Source of the DNA: Ypsolopha sequella
Lineage: Eukaryota; Arthropoda; Insecta; Lepidoptera; Ypsolophidae
Direction of reading: 5' to 3'
Assembly: GCA_934047225.1 (NCBI GenBank)
Contig: OW203990.1
Location: forward strand, 25,895,045 to 25,959,044
Length of the DNA: 64,000 nucleotides
Shown: piece by piece, positions 13,412 to 24,039 of the stretch
Layout: each line of letters starts with the position of its first letter
Numbering within the stretch: position 1 is the first letter of the stretch
Program-made: the position numbers and the translations under genes
The notes under the pieces: generated by a model
The model's input: only the letters and a program-made list of their open reading frames with translations
The model's database searches: none
What the model was told of the DNA's origin: nothing

Positions 13412-13744
13412 ATTAAATAAAATAATTCTACAACACAAATTATTTAATTATTAATTTAATTAATAATCCTCTAATTGATAAAATAATTTCCATTTTAGTG
13501 ATATCCATTGACAGAACCCCATTATGGCCTGTCACAAAATATCGGCAGAAACTATATTGAAATAACGTTCATATCAGCGCATACTGCATTACGACGTCGC
13601 GTTGCCGCTGGGTCTCCGAATAGCGCAAAATGGGAGAAAATAATACTCTTCACATGGACACGATAGACAGAAAAAAATTCATTACATGATTTTTATAAGT
13701 AATATTTCCTTTTCCTTCTGTGCAAGAACCATACAAATGCTATA

Positions 13745-14358
13745 CAGTGTGTCCCTCGTACAAGTGCACATCCGAAAAGGGGTGAAACTAGACCTTATTT
13801 TATCGACAAAAAAATTATATATTTTTTTAACATCTTTGTTTTATAAATTTACGTTTTAAATTTTTTTTTGCCTACCATGGAGACTATGTATAAAATATGT
13901 CATAACTTTTGATCTATAGCGAGTAATGCAATGAAATAAAACTGTTATAATCCTTAAGAATAGAATACCAAATCAAAAACAAAACATAATCAACTACCAT
14001 TACCATAAAAATAATATCCTAAAAGATTATTTCTTTAATTTTTCCGTCTTTTTTTTTCAGTAAAAGTAAATTTTTCAAAATAATGTCCCCGTTTCACTAT
14101 ACTTATATTCCTATTTATCATTGCCTATTTCATTAACTTTCTAACAAAAAAAAATACAACGTTCTATCATAAATACAATATTTTCTACGAGCGGTTAACC
14201 AAAGGCACTGCGCTCGCCTCCCATACAAAGATACCCAGGTGGAGTATTTTTTCAAGATTAAAAAAAAATTGAAAAAAAAAAAATTTTTTGTTTTTGTCCA
14301 TATATTTAGATCTAGTTTCACCCACTTACGGATGTGCACTTGTACAAGGGACACACTT
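13745..14358. mobile_element. TIR element K (614 bp, TA-flanked)
   Basis: Left end CAGTGTGTCCCTCGTACAAG continues as TGCACATCCGAAAAGGGGTG and then AAACTAGACC. The right end is the reverse complement with few mismatches over about 50 bp. Both sides abut TA (13743-13744 and 14359-14360), as expected for Tc1/mariner-type integration. The interior is AT-rich with long T and A runs and no transposase frame, so it is non-autonomous. Confidence 0.85.
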
Positions 14359-15040
14359 TATAGTGGTTTCAAAGAAATAACCAATTTTACTTAAACAGCT
14401 GGACTATGAACAATATTTTCATGCTGTTTCTTATACGCGAAAATAATTTCCTTAAATAAAGTTGTTTATAATAATTTAACTAACAATATATATATTTTTG
14501 ATAATTATTAAACATACTGTTTAAGAGAAATTACTTTATCGGTAGAGTCATTTTCGGATGATGCTGGGAAGAGGCGCCTTGGACCCCAACATATTTTTCT
14601 AATAATGCTATTTTTAAATTAATGCAATTCAGCAAGTTTTAAAGGAAGTACATACATATGTCTATGCACAGTATGATGGTTCAAAGTTTAACTTTTTTGA
14701 ATTACATTAAATTCAAAGTTTTATAAAATGTATGCATGAATAGACTTTATTTAATGTTTCTGTTTTTTTTTTTTTGTTATGCTCTCGTGTGGCACATGCA
14801 ACTTTTCTTTTGGGTGAGAAAACACAAGATGTATAGACACTATATTTTCGAACAAACTCATAATACTTCAATTATTTTTTTCTTTAATTACCATGTAAAA
14901 ATATTGCACATGAAAAAAAAATGTAAGGAATGTTATTTGAATCCCAAAGGCCATCAAAAATCGGAAAATCTCTGATAAACCGATCGAAAACGCAAATCAA
15001 CACAATCATCACGAGGGCGTTTTACTCTATTCCGATAGAA
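14359..15040. other. AT-rich non-coding DNA
   Basis: No recognisable feature. The plus-strand frame at 14736-14975 is a Phe/His/Lys-rich chance frame. Confidence 0.55.
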
Positions 15041-15044
15041 GTTC

Positions 15045-15180
15045 ATTAGTTTATACCACAGACATTCAAGAATGTCTATGGTACAGATTCCAGACACGAT
15101 GTAACACAGAATACACAGAATTACCGGAAGTTTACTTTGTCTATGGTATTCTTCTTAGCATGACTAATCGAATGGGCGAA
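15045..15180 (+). repeat. partial copy of repeat family R
   Basis: CACAGAATTACCGGAAGTTT followed by ACTTTGTCTATGGTAT at 15109-15150 matches the ACACAGGATTACGACAAGTT segment of family R at 16033 and its equivalent near 49296. The copy stops shortly before the family A insertion at 15238. Confidence 0.55.
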
Positions 15181-15237
15181 GGTATATAATTATAATAGTA
15201 TAGGAGGTATATATAATAATAGAGGTATATATAAATA

Positions 15238-15636
15238 TAATAGTAGTTTATGGTACTAGGGCGAAAAGGAATAAATTACGAGGACGATTTAAAACACGAG
15301 CGTAGCGAGTGTTTTAAACGTACCCGAGTAATTTATTGCTTTAACGCCCGTGTATCATACTACGTTTTTTAATATATAGTGTGAGGAAATGAAAACAAAA
15401 TATATAATCTTGTGAACTTTAAATTATAATTGGCTCAAAAAGACTGTATCCAGAGCCGTTAAACAGTGGAAAAAAAAGTTTAACATCTATGGTACACAGG
15501 AAAGGCTGCAGGTTAGCCAAACATGGTAAATAAATTAAAAATAATAATAATAATAAAGCCCTAGGGCAAAATAATCGACTTTTTGTTCGGTTTTGATGCA
15601 TAAAAAGTGGGCCTTTACGAGCACATGCATTGAAAA
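15238..15636 (-). mobile_element. hairpin element family A, copy 1
   Basis: A ~400-bp member of the seven-copy family A. From left to right: terminal AATAGTAG, a ~120-bp imperfect hairpin centred on GAGCGTAGCGAG, then TTTTTAATATATAGTGTGAGG (here diverged from the usual TTTTTCAATGCATAG), a body containing GGCTCAAAAAGACTGTATCC and CCCTAGGGCAAAATAATCG, and the end ATGCATTGAAAA. Strand is given so that TTTTCAATGCAT is the 5' end and the hairpin the 3' end. No coding capacity. Confidence 0.9.
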
Positions 15637-15994
15637 TAAATATTTATATATGTAACCTATTAGTATGTAGTGTATAGGGTGAGAATTGGTCGGGCGCCTG
15701 GGCTCGTGCTGGGGACTCGGTTAGTGATCATTGAACCTTGTTCCTGTTCCCTGGCCGAGTCTCCGGTATGGGTTCGGGCAGTTGATTGGATTTCACCTTG
15801 TATGATTATAGATTTTACCTATAATTTTAACCGTATAGTTATAAATATATTGCTCCATAAATTAAATAAACCTTTAATTCAGTTCATGTTCATTTATTAT
15901 TTTATTACATATATATTTATAAGATTAAATTTGAAAAAGTGTATAATGCATACCTACTTTACAAAATAAACTGTTTAAATTTGAATTCGACCAG
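15637..15994. other. unassigned, includes a GC-richer 100 bp
   Basis: 15680-15800 contains GGTCGGGCGCCTGGGCTCG and CCTGGCCGAGTCTCCGG inside a 99-codon frame. There is no domain I recognise and no exon context. Possibly the remains of a retroposon. Confidence 0.4.
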
Positions 15995-16325
15995 CTACAG
16001 GACTTTGTATAGCCTCCCAATGCGAAGGCTATACACAGGATTACGACAAGTTTACCTTGTCTATGGTATCCGACTAGCTGCAGGGCTGTATAATCTGTAT
16101 ATAGCCTCCCAATGTGTATGGAATCCTTATAGAGTGAAAGAGATAGCCACCGTGCTGATGTTTGCTATCCCTTTTACATTTGAGCAGTTAATTATGGAGT
16201 TACTGAACGTTTCGTGAGCCAATGAAATACGAAACGTCAATTCACAGGTTCTTAATTCAATACACTTTTCTTCACTGAGTGAAAAAAATTGACAAAGGCG
16301 CGCTTTTCGAGCTCGTTAGGTAAAA
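15995..16325 (+). repeat. repeat family R, copy at 16 kb
   Basis: Contains TATAGCCTCCCAATGTGTAT, GTGAAAGAGATAGCCACC, TGATGTTTGCTATCCC and CGTGAGCCAATGAAATACG. These match 49255-49615 in the same order and orientation. The 5' end includes a partly duplicated TATAGCCTCCCAATG motif (16009 and 16099). No terminal repeats seen, so the class is unknown. Confidence 0.8.
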
Positions 16326-16825
16326 AAAAATGTCATTATGCACTATTTTTGAGTTCATAATCACGATCATACGATGTGAGTGTAGATAAGCGCAATTTAT
16401 AGAACCATCACTCGATAGACATAAGTATTTAAATGAGGTCTTTGAACCTACTTTTTCTCCTCGTTTCATAACACAAAATAATTTCATTAGATGGGTTAAT
16501 TACAAAATCTAGATTTTAATAAAAGGAAACTCGTCTAGTTCTTTTTGGGTTTCTTATATTAACAAATTACATTATTTTCTTTTTAGCCCTGAATCCGTCC
16601 CTTTCGCACTGCGCGTTTTTCCGCTTGGAGTAACAGTGACTGCTGAAAAATGCATGCATACATCACCTTAAATCTAAGACTCTCGTTAAACTTTTAAGTG
16701 GTTTCACTCCAGAAAATTAGAATTTCAAAAATTATAAATTCAAAATCAAAATTAAAATTTTGGAATTCTAATTTACAGAAACGAATGGACACTTTGCGAT
16801 AGCACGTCACATAGGTAATAAATAA
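16326..16825. other. non-coding; contains a short repeat shared with 57.8 kb
   Basis: 16589-16640 (CTGAATCCGTCCCTTTCGCA, then CGCTTGGAGTAACAGTGAC) resembles 57803-57856. Nothing else stands out. Confidence 0.45.
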
Positions 16826-16916
16826 GGTTAAATAGTATTAGTTGGCGAAACTCAAAACATACGTAGTATTAGTCTATATGAACAACTGTTTGTATGGGAG
16901 CTAAACGAGATTCTTA

Positions 16917-17308
16917 ATAGTAGTTTATGCTACAAGGGCGCAAAGGAATAAATTACGAGGACGATTTAAAACACGAGCGTAGCGAGTGTTTTAAACGTAA
17001 CCGAGTAATTTATTGCTTTTACGCCCGTGTATCATACTACGTTTTTCAATGCATAGTGTGAGGAAATAAAACAAATATAATTTCGTGAACTTTAATTTGT
17101 AATTGGCTCAAAAGGACTGTATCCAGAGCCGTTAAACAGTGGAAAAAAAAGTATGACATTTATGGTCACAGGAAAGGCTGCAGGTTAGCCAACCATTGTA
17201 AATAAATAAAAAAAAATAATAATAATAAAGCCCTAGGGCAAAATAATCGACTTTCTGTTCGGTTTTGATGCATAAAAAGTGGGCCTTTACGAGCACATGC
17301 ATTGAAAA
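16917..17308 (-). mobile_element. hairpin element family A, copy 2
   Basis: Complete copy: AATAGTAGTTTATGCTACAA, hairpin with GAGCGTAGCGAG centre, TTTTTCAATGCATAGTG, body, ACATGCATTGAAAAA. It sits at the inner edge of the left arm of element T, so it inserted after T. Confidence 0.9.
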
Positions 17309-17404
17309 ATTTGTTTTCACTTTTACCATAGATAAATAAAGGAAATAAATAATCCTTTATTTATCTATGCTTTTACATACTGGACCAGGCAATTTGTATG
17401 GGAG

Positions 17405-17660
17405 GAATCAATCAATCAATCAATCAATTCGTATATTTATTGCATTAAATTACATGTCAGTTTTAGATGTTATATGTACATAATTATGGCTCAATGTAAT
17501 TTTACCCATTGGGTGTAACAGTATTCTTAATTTTAGTATTAAAATATTACTTTAAGTATAATAATTCTTAAATAAGGTATGTACAAATAATCTAATCTTT
17601 GCTATTTCCATGCATAAAACTTATTCTAATAGGTATATCGTACATTTTAATTTACAAAGT
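17405..17660 (-). repeat. retroposon 3' tail with (AATC)n
   Basis: Five AATC tetramers (17407-17427) precede ATTCGTATATTTATTGCATT. This arrangement is common at the 3' end of insect non-LTR retrotransposons in reverse orientation. No coding part follows. Family not assigned. Confidence 0.5.
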
Positions 17661-17869
17661 TAATTAATTTTATTTATTCATGCAGTGGTTAACAATTTAA
17701 CTTAACTTTGATTTTAACAATTTTACCTTTTTATACATTTTTATGGTGTAGTTTCAAGAAATTCTTTGAAAAAAAGTTGCGAGTTTCGCTTAGCTCCCAT
17801 ACAAACAGTTGTTCATATAGACTAGTACTACATAATGTTTTGAGTATCGCCAACTAATATTATTTAACT

Positions 17870-18293
17870 ATATTTAGAACACAGAGGTAATGAGATTTTG
17901 ATGAGTAACTACCTATATTGAGTGAATTTTGAATTTAAGTCATTGACGTACTATTTAAAGTTTTCTGTTTCGATTAATTAAAAAAGTCGGGTTTTTCACA
18001 AATCAGCTGTGATACCGCTCTTAAAACAAATATTTGTTGTACTTTGCAAGTCAATATGCTTGTTTACAATCAGATTATTCAGGTACATAGTAACTTAGTT
18101 AATTCAGCCATCTTGTTATCGCAAAGTTTAAAAGGTAACAGTCAAGAATCTTCAGTTAATTGAAACTCCTACTTAAGTACATTCTTGGAACTCGAGCCAT
18201 TTAAATAAGTCACCATTAAGTGACCACGCAAATGTTCAAAGTTATAACAAGTTATACTTGCAGAGAGTCTGCATCCGGTCAAAAACATAAATA
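17870..18293. other. AT-rich non-coding DNA
   Basis: No recognisable feature between element T and the nested mariner complex. Confidence 0.5.
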
Positions 18294-18679
18294 TAAGGTC
18301 TTTACATATGAAATTGCCGTTTTCTATTGAGAATTTGAAGGAAACTCAATTTTCAGTGCTTACATTTTTGCATTTTTTTTACGAATGACAAATCCAAACT
18401 ATGTAAGACAACATTAAGCTAACAGCAACATTAATTTCATTTTTAAAAGTGTCAGCTGTAAAAAATTATTAGAATCTTATCATGGAAATGGTTGGAATTT
18501 ATGACCAACTGTTTTTGAAGGTTAAATTTTTATAATCAATCTGAAAATAAAAATAAAATTTAATACCGAGATGTACAACTTTCAAACAGAAAACAAATAA
18601 TTGAAACAGCTATTGAATTACAGGAATTATACACTCATCTATCCATCCATCAGCCCGTATTCGTCCACTGCTGGACATA

Positions 18680-19975
18680 CGTAGGGCGGCTGATATGTAA
18701 TCTCCTTGGTCAGAAATATATACAAAAATAATGCTGGCTGGTATAGATTTATATTCGTTTGTTATTCTATTTTCAAAATGTATTACATTCATTTGTTTAT
18801 TGCATCACGTTTATTTGTCTCCTACAATTGTTTCGAACATGTCGGTAGAAAAAGTGAAAATGGATAAAATCGAGCAGCGTGCGGTGATTAAGTTTTTGAC
18901 TAAAGAAGGGAATACGCCTTCGGAGATCAGACAGCGTATGTCACGTGTGTTTGGCAGTTCGTGATCTTCCGAATTTGTTATAAAGTTTTGGTCAGGGCAG
19001 TTTAAATTAGGTCGTGAGAGCCTCGAAGATGATCCTCGTAGCGGAAGACCAGTTTCGGCCGTCACCGATGAAAATGTAGCCAGGGTGAAAAAAAAATATA
19101 TTAGAGGACCGACGAGTGAAGCAGTGGGAGATAGCTAGAGATGTGGGCGTCAGTAAAGAGCGAGTCAATGAAATAATTCATGAGCATTTGAACATGTCCA
19201 AGGTTAGTGCACGTTGGGTCCCTAGAATGTTGACTGCATTTGATATGGAGAGGCGTGTCAAATATTGCGAAGAGTTTTTGGACATGAGTCGAGGGAAAGA
19301 GGAAGTAATAATTTCTAGAATTGTAACATGTGATGAGACTTGGATTCGACAATGGGACCCGGAAAGTAAGCAAGAGTCGTTACAGTGGAAATTTAAGGAT
19401 GAGAAGCCGCCTCGGAAATTTAAGGTCTGTCCATCGGCCGGTAAACTTATGGCTACAATCTTTTGGGACACAGAAGGGATTTTGCTCATAGGTTATTTAC
19501 CGAAAAAAACTACAATGAATGCTGATTATTACTCAAACTTATTATATCAACTAAGAGAGACAATAAAAGAAAAACGGCGAGGTAAACTAAGCAAAGGAAT
19601 TCTGATTTTGCACGATAACGCACCAGTGCATACCGCACGCACAACAAAGCTAGCAATTAAAGACAATGGCTTCGAAACCATTGACCACCCCCCTTATAGT
19701 CCAGATCTAGCCCCCTGTGACTATTTTCTGTTTAGACTTCTCAAGAAAGACCTCAGGCGACGAAGATTTATGACCGATGACGAAATGAAGGCAGCGGTTT
19801 CTGACTATTTTGACGACAAACCGTTTTTTTTTTTTTTTAATGGCTTAAATTCAATATTTGAAAAATTTAATAAGTGCATTTTACTAGCAAAGGACTATAT
19901 AGAAAAATAAAAAAAAACTATCCAGTTACGTCTTTTCTTTCATAGTTAGGTAGGTTACTTTTCAGCCTCCCCTCG
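18680..19975 (+). mobile_element. mariner transposon, 1296 bp
   Basis: Length matches full mariner elements (~1.3 kb). The left end CGTAGGGCGGCTGATATG and the reverse complement of the right end CGAGGGGAGGCTGAAAAG match at most of ~28 positions. A TA target duplication flanks it (18678-18679 and 19976-19977) inside the retroposon fragment. It carries one transposase gene with two inactivating defects. The TIRs have diverged from each other, so it is probably immobile. Confidence 0.93.
18839..19910 (+). pseudogene. mariner transposase, D,D34D, disrupted
   Basis: Tc1/mariner-family DNA transposase, which would excise and insert the element at TA. The N-terminal helix-turn-helix begins MSVEKVKMDKIEQRAVIKF. 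An in-frame TGA at 18962-18964 interrupts it, after which the same frame resumes with the conserved SLEDDPRSGRP. A run of nine A (19088-19096) holds one extra base and shifts the frame before ILEDRR. The rest is intact to the TAA at 19908-19910: KVSARWVPRML linker, TCDETWI (first Asp), ILHDNAPVHTA (second Asp, codon 19614), HPPYSPDLAPCDYF (third Asp). The last two Asp are separated by 34 residues, the mariner signature. A T run near 19824 encodes five Phe but keeps frame. Subfamily not assigned. Confidence 0.95.
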
Positions 19976-20373
19976 TAGGCCTCCCCCATATTACTCCACT
20001 CTTGGCGGTCCTCAGTCATCCTCATTCAGCCGCCACCCGCAACGTCCTACAGATCGTCAGTCCAGCGGGCACAGGCCTACGCTATGCTTTGCTGTACGTG
20101 GTCTCTATTCCAATGCCTTACGGCCCCAACGGTTATCATGTCGGTGACAAATATGGCCAGTCCACTGCCACTTCAACTTACTGATTGTCGGTCACCTTCG
20201 ATCTCTGACGAATATCTTCATTTCGGATTTTATCCATCAGATATATCCCAAGCATAGCCCACTTCATAGCTCTTTGAGCGACCTTAAATCGGCGGATCAA
20301 GCCTTTGGCTTCGGCAGATAAACTCACGAAACTGTAAAAAAAAATTGCGGCAATTTCATATGTAAAGACCTAT

Positions 20374-20894
20374 TATCATGTGTTAATATAATTAAATCTC
20401 GAGAACGTAAACCCGAAAAGGTTATGATAAATATAAAATATATAATTAATGAAATTTATAAATTAAAGAATGATAATAAGAATGCGAATGAATTGTTTAT
20501 ATTCCAAATTATAGACAGTTATTACAAGTCGATGGTGTGTACACAGGCGAGCTTATCTCCGATAAGATATTTCTTCTAGTAAACCTTAGCGAGGAAGTGA
20601 AATTTCATTAAAATAATTAATCATACGTACGTGTACTACAGAATATTTTTATAGAAGGATATTTATGTACGTGAAATACGTAAACACAAAAAAACTCCCT
20701 CGACTTGTCCTTAATCACAGCCAGCCAATTATTTATGTTTTCTATGTTTCAAACAGTAAGGAACAAACAGTGCAATGGAAAAAAATCACTTTAAATCTGA
20801 AATCTTAATTATTGTTAAGTTATATTTTCATTCTAAATTGCAAGCTACTAAGCCAAGACTAAAAATTTACTAAATAATTAAGCTATGTTAAAAT
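20374..20894. other. AT-rich non-coding DNA
   Basis: No recognisable gene or bounded repeat. Confidence 0.5.
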
Positions 20895-21808
20895 AAAAAA
20901 ACCGGTCAAATGCGAGTAGGACTCGCACTCATAATGTTCCGTACCGTTTAAATAAGTTAAATATGTTGTTAAAAAATTTAAACAAAACTTACAAACTTAT
21001 CATTAGCTACAAAATTTATGAGACATAACTGCTAAATTAAGTTGGTCCAATATTCGGGGACGTAAAACTACATACTAAATCAGCGTTGTCAGTATCTGTT
21101 GATAGTTATGACTTGTTCTTTGAGATAGGCTCCGTAACAAAAAGGTCTAAAAATGACAACTTTCCCCCACCCCAATGACCCCAATTTCTTTATTTTTGAA
21201 GACAAAAAATAATAATAAATATAGGTACTTAGAGCTGTTGCCGGGCTCGACTGTGGAGGAATCACCATCTTACTTGGAGACCCCCTCGAAGTAATTCGGG
21301 GGAGAATAAGAGTACAGCTCACAGGCAAAAAACCAGGAGGCCCACCATGCCTGGGATCGATGGATGGCGGTTTATTCATCCCTAATAGCCGGTCCTTATA
21401 TGGAACAGACTGGTGACGGGCAGCGGCGTCACTGGTGCGAGGGTTCCGGCACCGCGCTCACCAACCCGCCTGCCCAGCGTGTGAGGGTATGGGCAATTCT
21501 TCCAGGATGACCGCCGGGAGTGGCAAAGTCCTGGAAAGGCTTATGTCCAGCAGTGGACGAACTAGGCTGATGGATGATAAGTAGTTGTTCTTTAATTAAT
21601 TAGTTCTAGAGAGTAATAAACTACCAATCCATACGCAAGGTAAGATTTTTTTAAAGCTCATTTTTCATTTATCATTATGAGACAACATATCAAAATTCAA
21701 ATCTCTTTCTCATTCCATCTAAGAGCTAAAAACCGTGACATACAGACGGACAGTAGAGTGACATTATTAGGGCTCCGGTTTGTCCTTTGGGCACGGAACC
21801 CTTAAAAA
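20895..21808 (-). repeat. repeat family F copy, interrupted by a family E insertion
   Basis: The left end has ACCGGTCAAATGCGAGTAGG and ACTCGCAC; the right end has GTGACATACAGACGGACAG and TTGGGCACGGAACCCTT. The same components occur at 40836-41476 (complete), 54825-55112 and 56072-56766. Internal AAAAAGGTCTAAAAATGACA matches 41119. Family F is the widespread insect repeat that starts and ends with versions of AGGGTTCCGTACC. No coding capacity. Without the insertion the copy is about 560 bp. Confidence 0.8.
21228..21578 (+). repeat. retroposon family E with GATG tail, copy 1
   Basis: Begins near TTAGAGCTGTTGCCGGGCTC and contains CGCCGGGAGTGGCAAAGTCC and TGTCCAGCAGTGGACGAAC. It ends CTGATGGATGATAA. 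The internal GGTTCCGGCACCGCGCTCAC is shared with the copies at 26781-27100 and 33431-33602. The 5' TAGAGCT and GGGCTCGACTGTGG weakly resemble pol III boxes. A SINE with an RTE-type 3' end is the likely class. It is inserted in family F. Confidence 0.85.
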
Positions 21809-22205
21809 TATAAATTTTATTATTTAAATGGGTTTCGTTTGTTTTTAAGGACACCAAGGCATTATTTCTTATCTGAATCCGGAATATGAAATTTGCTATC
21901 ATCCGACGAAAACTAATAGATTCTTCAATTTTAATGTTTCTTCACTGAAATGAAAAAATCTCGTGAGTTATTTCATGTGTTACGTATTATTTAAATAACT
22001 CATATTCGTATGACAAACAGCTCAGCGTTCGTGCTCAAAATAATAAATATTTATGTTTGTTATTCAATCACATTTCACAAGGTAAATAGATTTTAATAAA
22101 ACTTTGCATGAATGTTCATAACCGTATAGGTTATAACTCTACCTAAGCGGCTTATTCTAATAGAACAAGAACAGATTATGGATGTCAATTAATCATAAAT
22201 ATGTA

Positions 22206-23961
22206 CATATGCACTTCGACCAAAATAAAATGAATGGACGGGCCTTGTCTTTACAATTTGCTCACTCATAACGAGTCTAAGCAATTGGATATATACTATA
22301 CTTCAATACCTAATTGTAAGTCTTTATTTTGCTTTTTGCACTTTGGAAATGCACAAGAAGGCATTTTTTCGTCAGTTATTTGGATGATATTTAATAATAA
22401 TCGTACTTCCCAACAAACATTTAGGCGCTACTGCGAGGGCTATAAAAGATCTATTAAAGCGCTCCTAAAGTCTTTCAGATGTAAATAAGCGATTAAACTA
22501 GAGTTAGAGCGTGCTCTAACCCCGATATACCCCCGGATTAGGCATAACTTTTTACAGGCTTAGGTCCTTCAACGGCGATATGAAGGTGGTAAGAAATGGA
22601 ATTAAGTTGTACGAGAGGGCTATGGAAGTGCTAAAGGGGTGATAAATACGTCTCACAGCGATACAAGAGTCGTACTATAGCCATGCCTAACTCTCATCAT
22701 TTTAGGTTATTTCTTCCGGTGTTATTACAGCGCTAGTGGAGACCGAAAGTGCTATCCAAGGTCCACAACGGCGATGAAAATGACTTTAAGTTATATTGCA
22801 GGTATATTAGTATCAATTTTAGATCTCTGGGTTGTAGCAAACACAATATTTATTTGAATAGGAACTCCTTAGGTTGTAAAACGTATTTTTCTCTGTACTT
22901 TTTACACACAGGTAAACAGAGTGACTCAAACAAGTTGATAAAGTGTTATTTTCAATGGTGGAATGGAAGCACTCTCAAAATATCATATTTATACTAGTGC
23001 ACGTGTTAAGGATTAAACTATCATTGCGAAGGTAAGTTTACTGTGAATATACATATACATTTTCATCTCAAAATTAAAGCGCACATGGAATAACCTCTAT
23101 TTACTAAAGTGTAACACGTATTATATAGGTGTAATCCATGGTTTTTATGGAATTAATTCATTTTTGTTTCTATCTTCGATTCTATGCGTTACAGCATATC
23201 GGCTAAGGAACTTTCTAAGCAAATAACATCCAAATTACAATGAATAACTCAATTTTAATTTTTAAATTATTAACGTATAATGGCGGTGTAGGTTAAGCCC
23301 ACGAGTAAGTGCGATATAGCTTCTTAGGGTGTACTGTGGTCATGATTAGCGCTTCTTTAGAACCCATACATGTATGGTAGTGTTTAAAAAGAGTTTGATA
23401 CAACTTTAACATTTAAAAGAACTGTAATGACAACCTATAGCATCTAGTGTTAGAAGGGGTTTAATGAGCGCTATTCAAGAACTAATGATTCTAACAGACG
23501 CTGTTGTAGACTCTTGGGTGTTTAAGGAGTGATTTTTAGCGTCAATATAAATCTTGAGGAGGAATTAGGCGTCTATTATCTCCTTTATAGATCTTACAGT
23601 TGTAAGTTTAGGTTGAAGCTATAATACAAGATGCTTTGCTTGCATTATGGCAATTGGAATCGCTACAATACAACTTTAACCTTATTTTAACGTTCCTTTA
23701 AACCTATTATATCGCGCTGAGTGCTAATGTTGTTTAAATATCACAAGTTTATCTCCTGAAGCCATAAATATCGCTATTCTAACAACTTTTTACATCCTGA
23801 AGATTTAAAAAAGATCTAATTATCGCTAAAATGTTTGTTGGGTTGTCACTCTTCTAACAGAGAACGACTGAGATGAAGTGAGAGCCGGCGCTCACTTTAC
23901 AAACTTCAAAAATCTTTACGCTGTGGCCCGTCCATTTATTTTATTTTGGTCGAAGCATATG
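22206..23961. mobile_element. ~1.76-kb TIR element, non-coding
   Basis: The left end CATATGCACTTCGACCAAAA continues TAAAATGAATGGACGGGCC. The right end (23925-23961) is the complement with two mismatches or fewer plus a 2-base length difference. Inside are many short related words: GCGCTCCTAAAG, GCGCTAGTGGAG, GCGCTTCTTTAG, GCGCTATTCAAG, plus AACGGCGAT at 22572 and 22768. This suggests an old internal tandem structure. The longest frame (22234-22488) has no recognisable domain. Superfamily unknown. Confidence 0.8.
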
Positions 23962-24039
23962 CAATAGTTATAGGTTATACGTAGTGTCAGTCATACGCGG
24001 AGGTCATACAACATAACAACAATGCGTTCAGGGTGCTGC

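Larger units (their letters stand above)
16826..17869. mobile_element. TIR element T (~1.04 kb) with nested insertions
   Basis: About 90-bp inverted arms: the left arm 16826-16915 has TATTAGTTGGCGAAACTCAA and ATATGAACAACTGTTTGTAT; the right arm 17779-17869 is its reverse complement with few mismatches (CTCCCATACAAACAGTTGTT). Between them lie a family A element (16917-17308), a 16-bp-stem hairpin, ATAGATAAATAAAGGA against its complement (17327-17372), and a minus-oriented (AATC)n retroposon tail from 17407. No transposase frame. Confidence 0.8.
18625..20330 (-). repeat. retroposon fragment split by the mariner
   Basis: The left piece (18625-18679) has ATCTATCCATCCATCAGCC and GTCCACTGCTGGACATA. 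The right piece (from 19976) continues with TAGGCCTCCCCCATATTACT, CCACTCTTGGCGGTCCTCAG and a further ~350 bp. Joined at the TA, they read CTGGACATAGGCCTCCC, a motif typical of lepidopteran RTE-like retroposon 3' regions with a GATG tail, here in minus orientation. The precise rejoining at a TA shows the mariner inserted here. Confidence 0.8.
18294..20373. mobile_element. outer TIR element of a three-layer nest
   Basis: A perfect 24-bp inverted repeat beginning AGGTCTTTACATATGAAAT at 18296 and ending with its complement at 20371 bounds the complex. TA lies just outside on both sides (18292-18293 and 20374-20375). The TIR resembles the general style of mariner ends. After subtracting the inner retroposon fragment (18625-18679 and 19976-20330) and the inner mariner, only about 370 bp belong to this layer, mostly 18294-18624. 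It has no reading frame and is best read as a mariner-type MITE. Confidence 0.8.

Noticed and set aside
15670..15969. 99-codon open frame
   Set aside because: It crosses from a GC-richer patch into AT-rich DNA with no domain; likely chance or retroposon residue.
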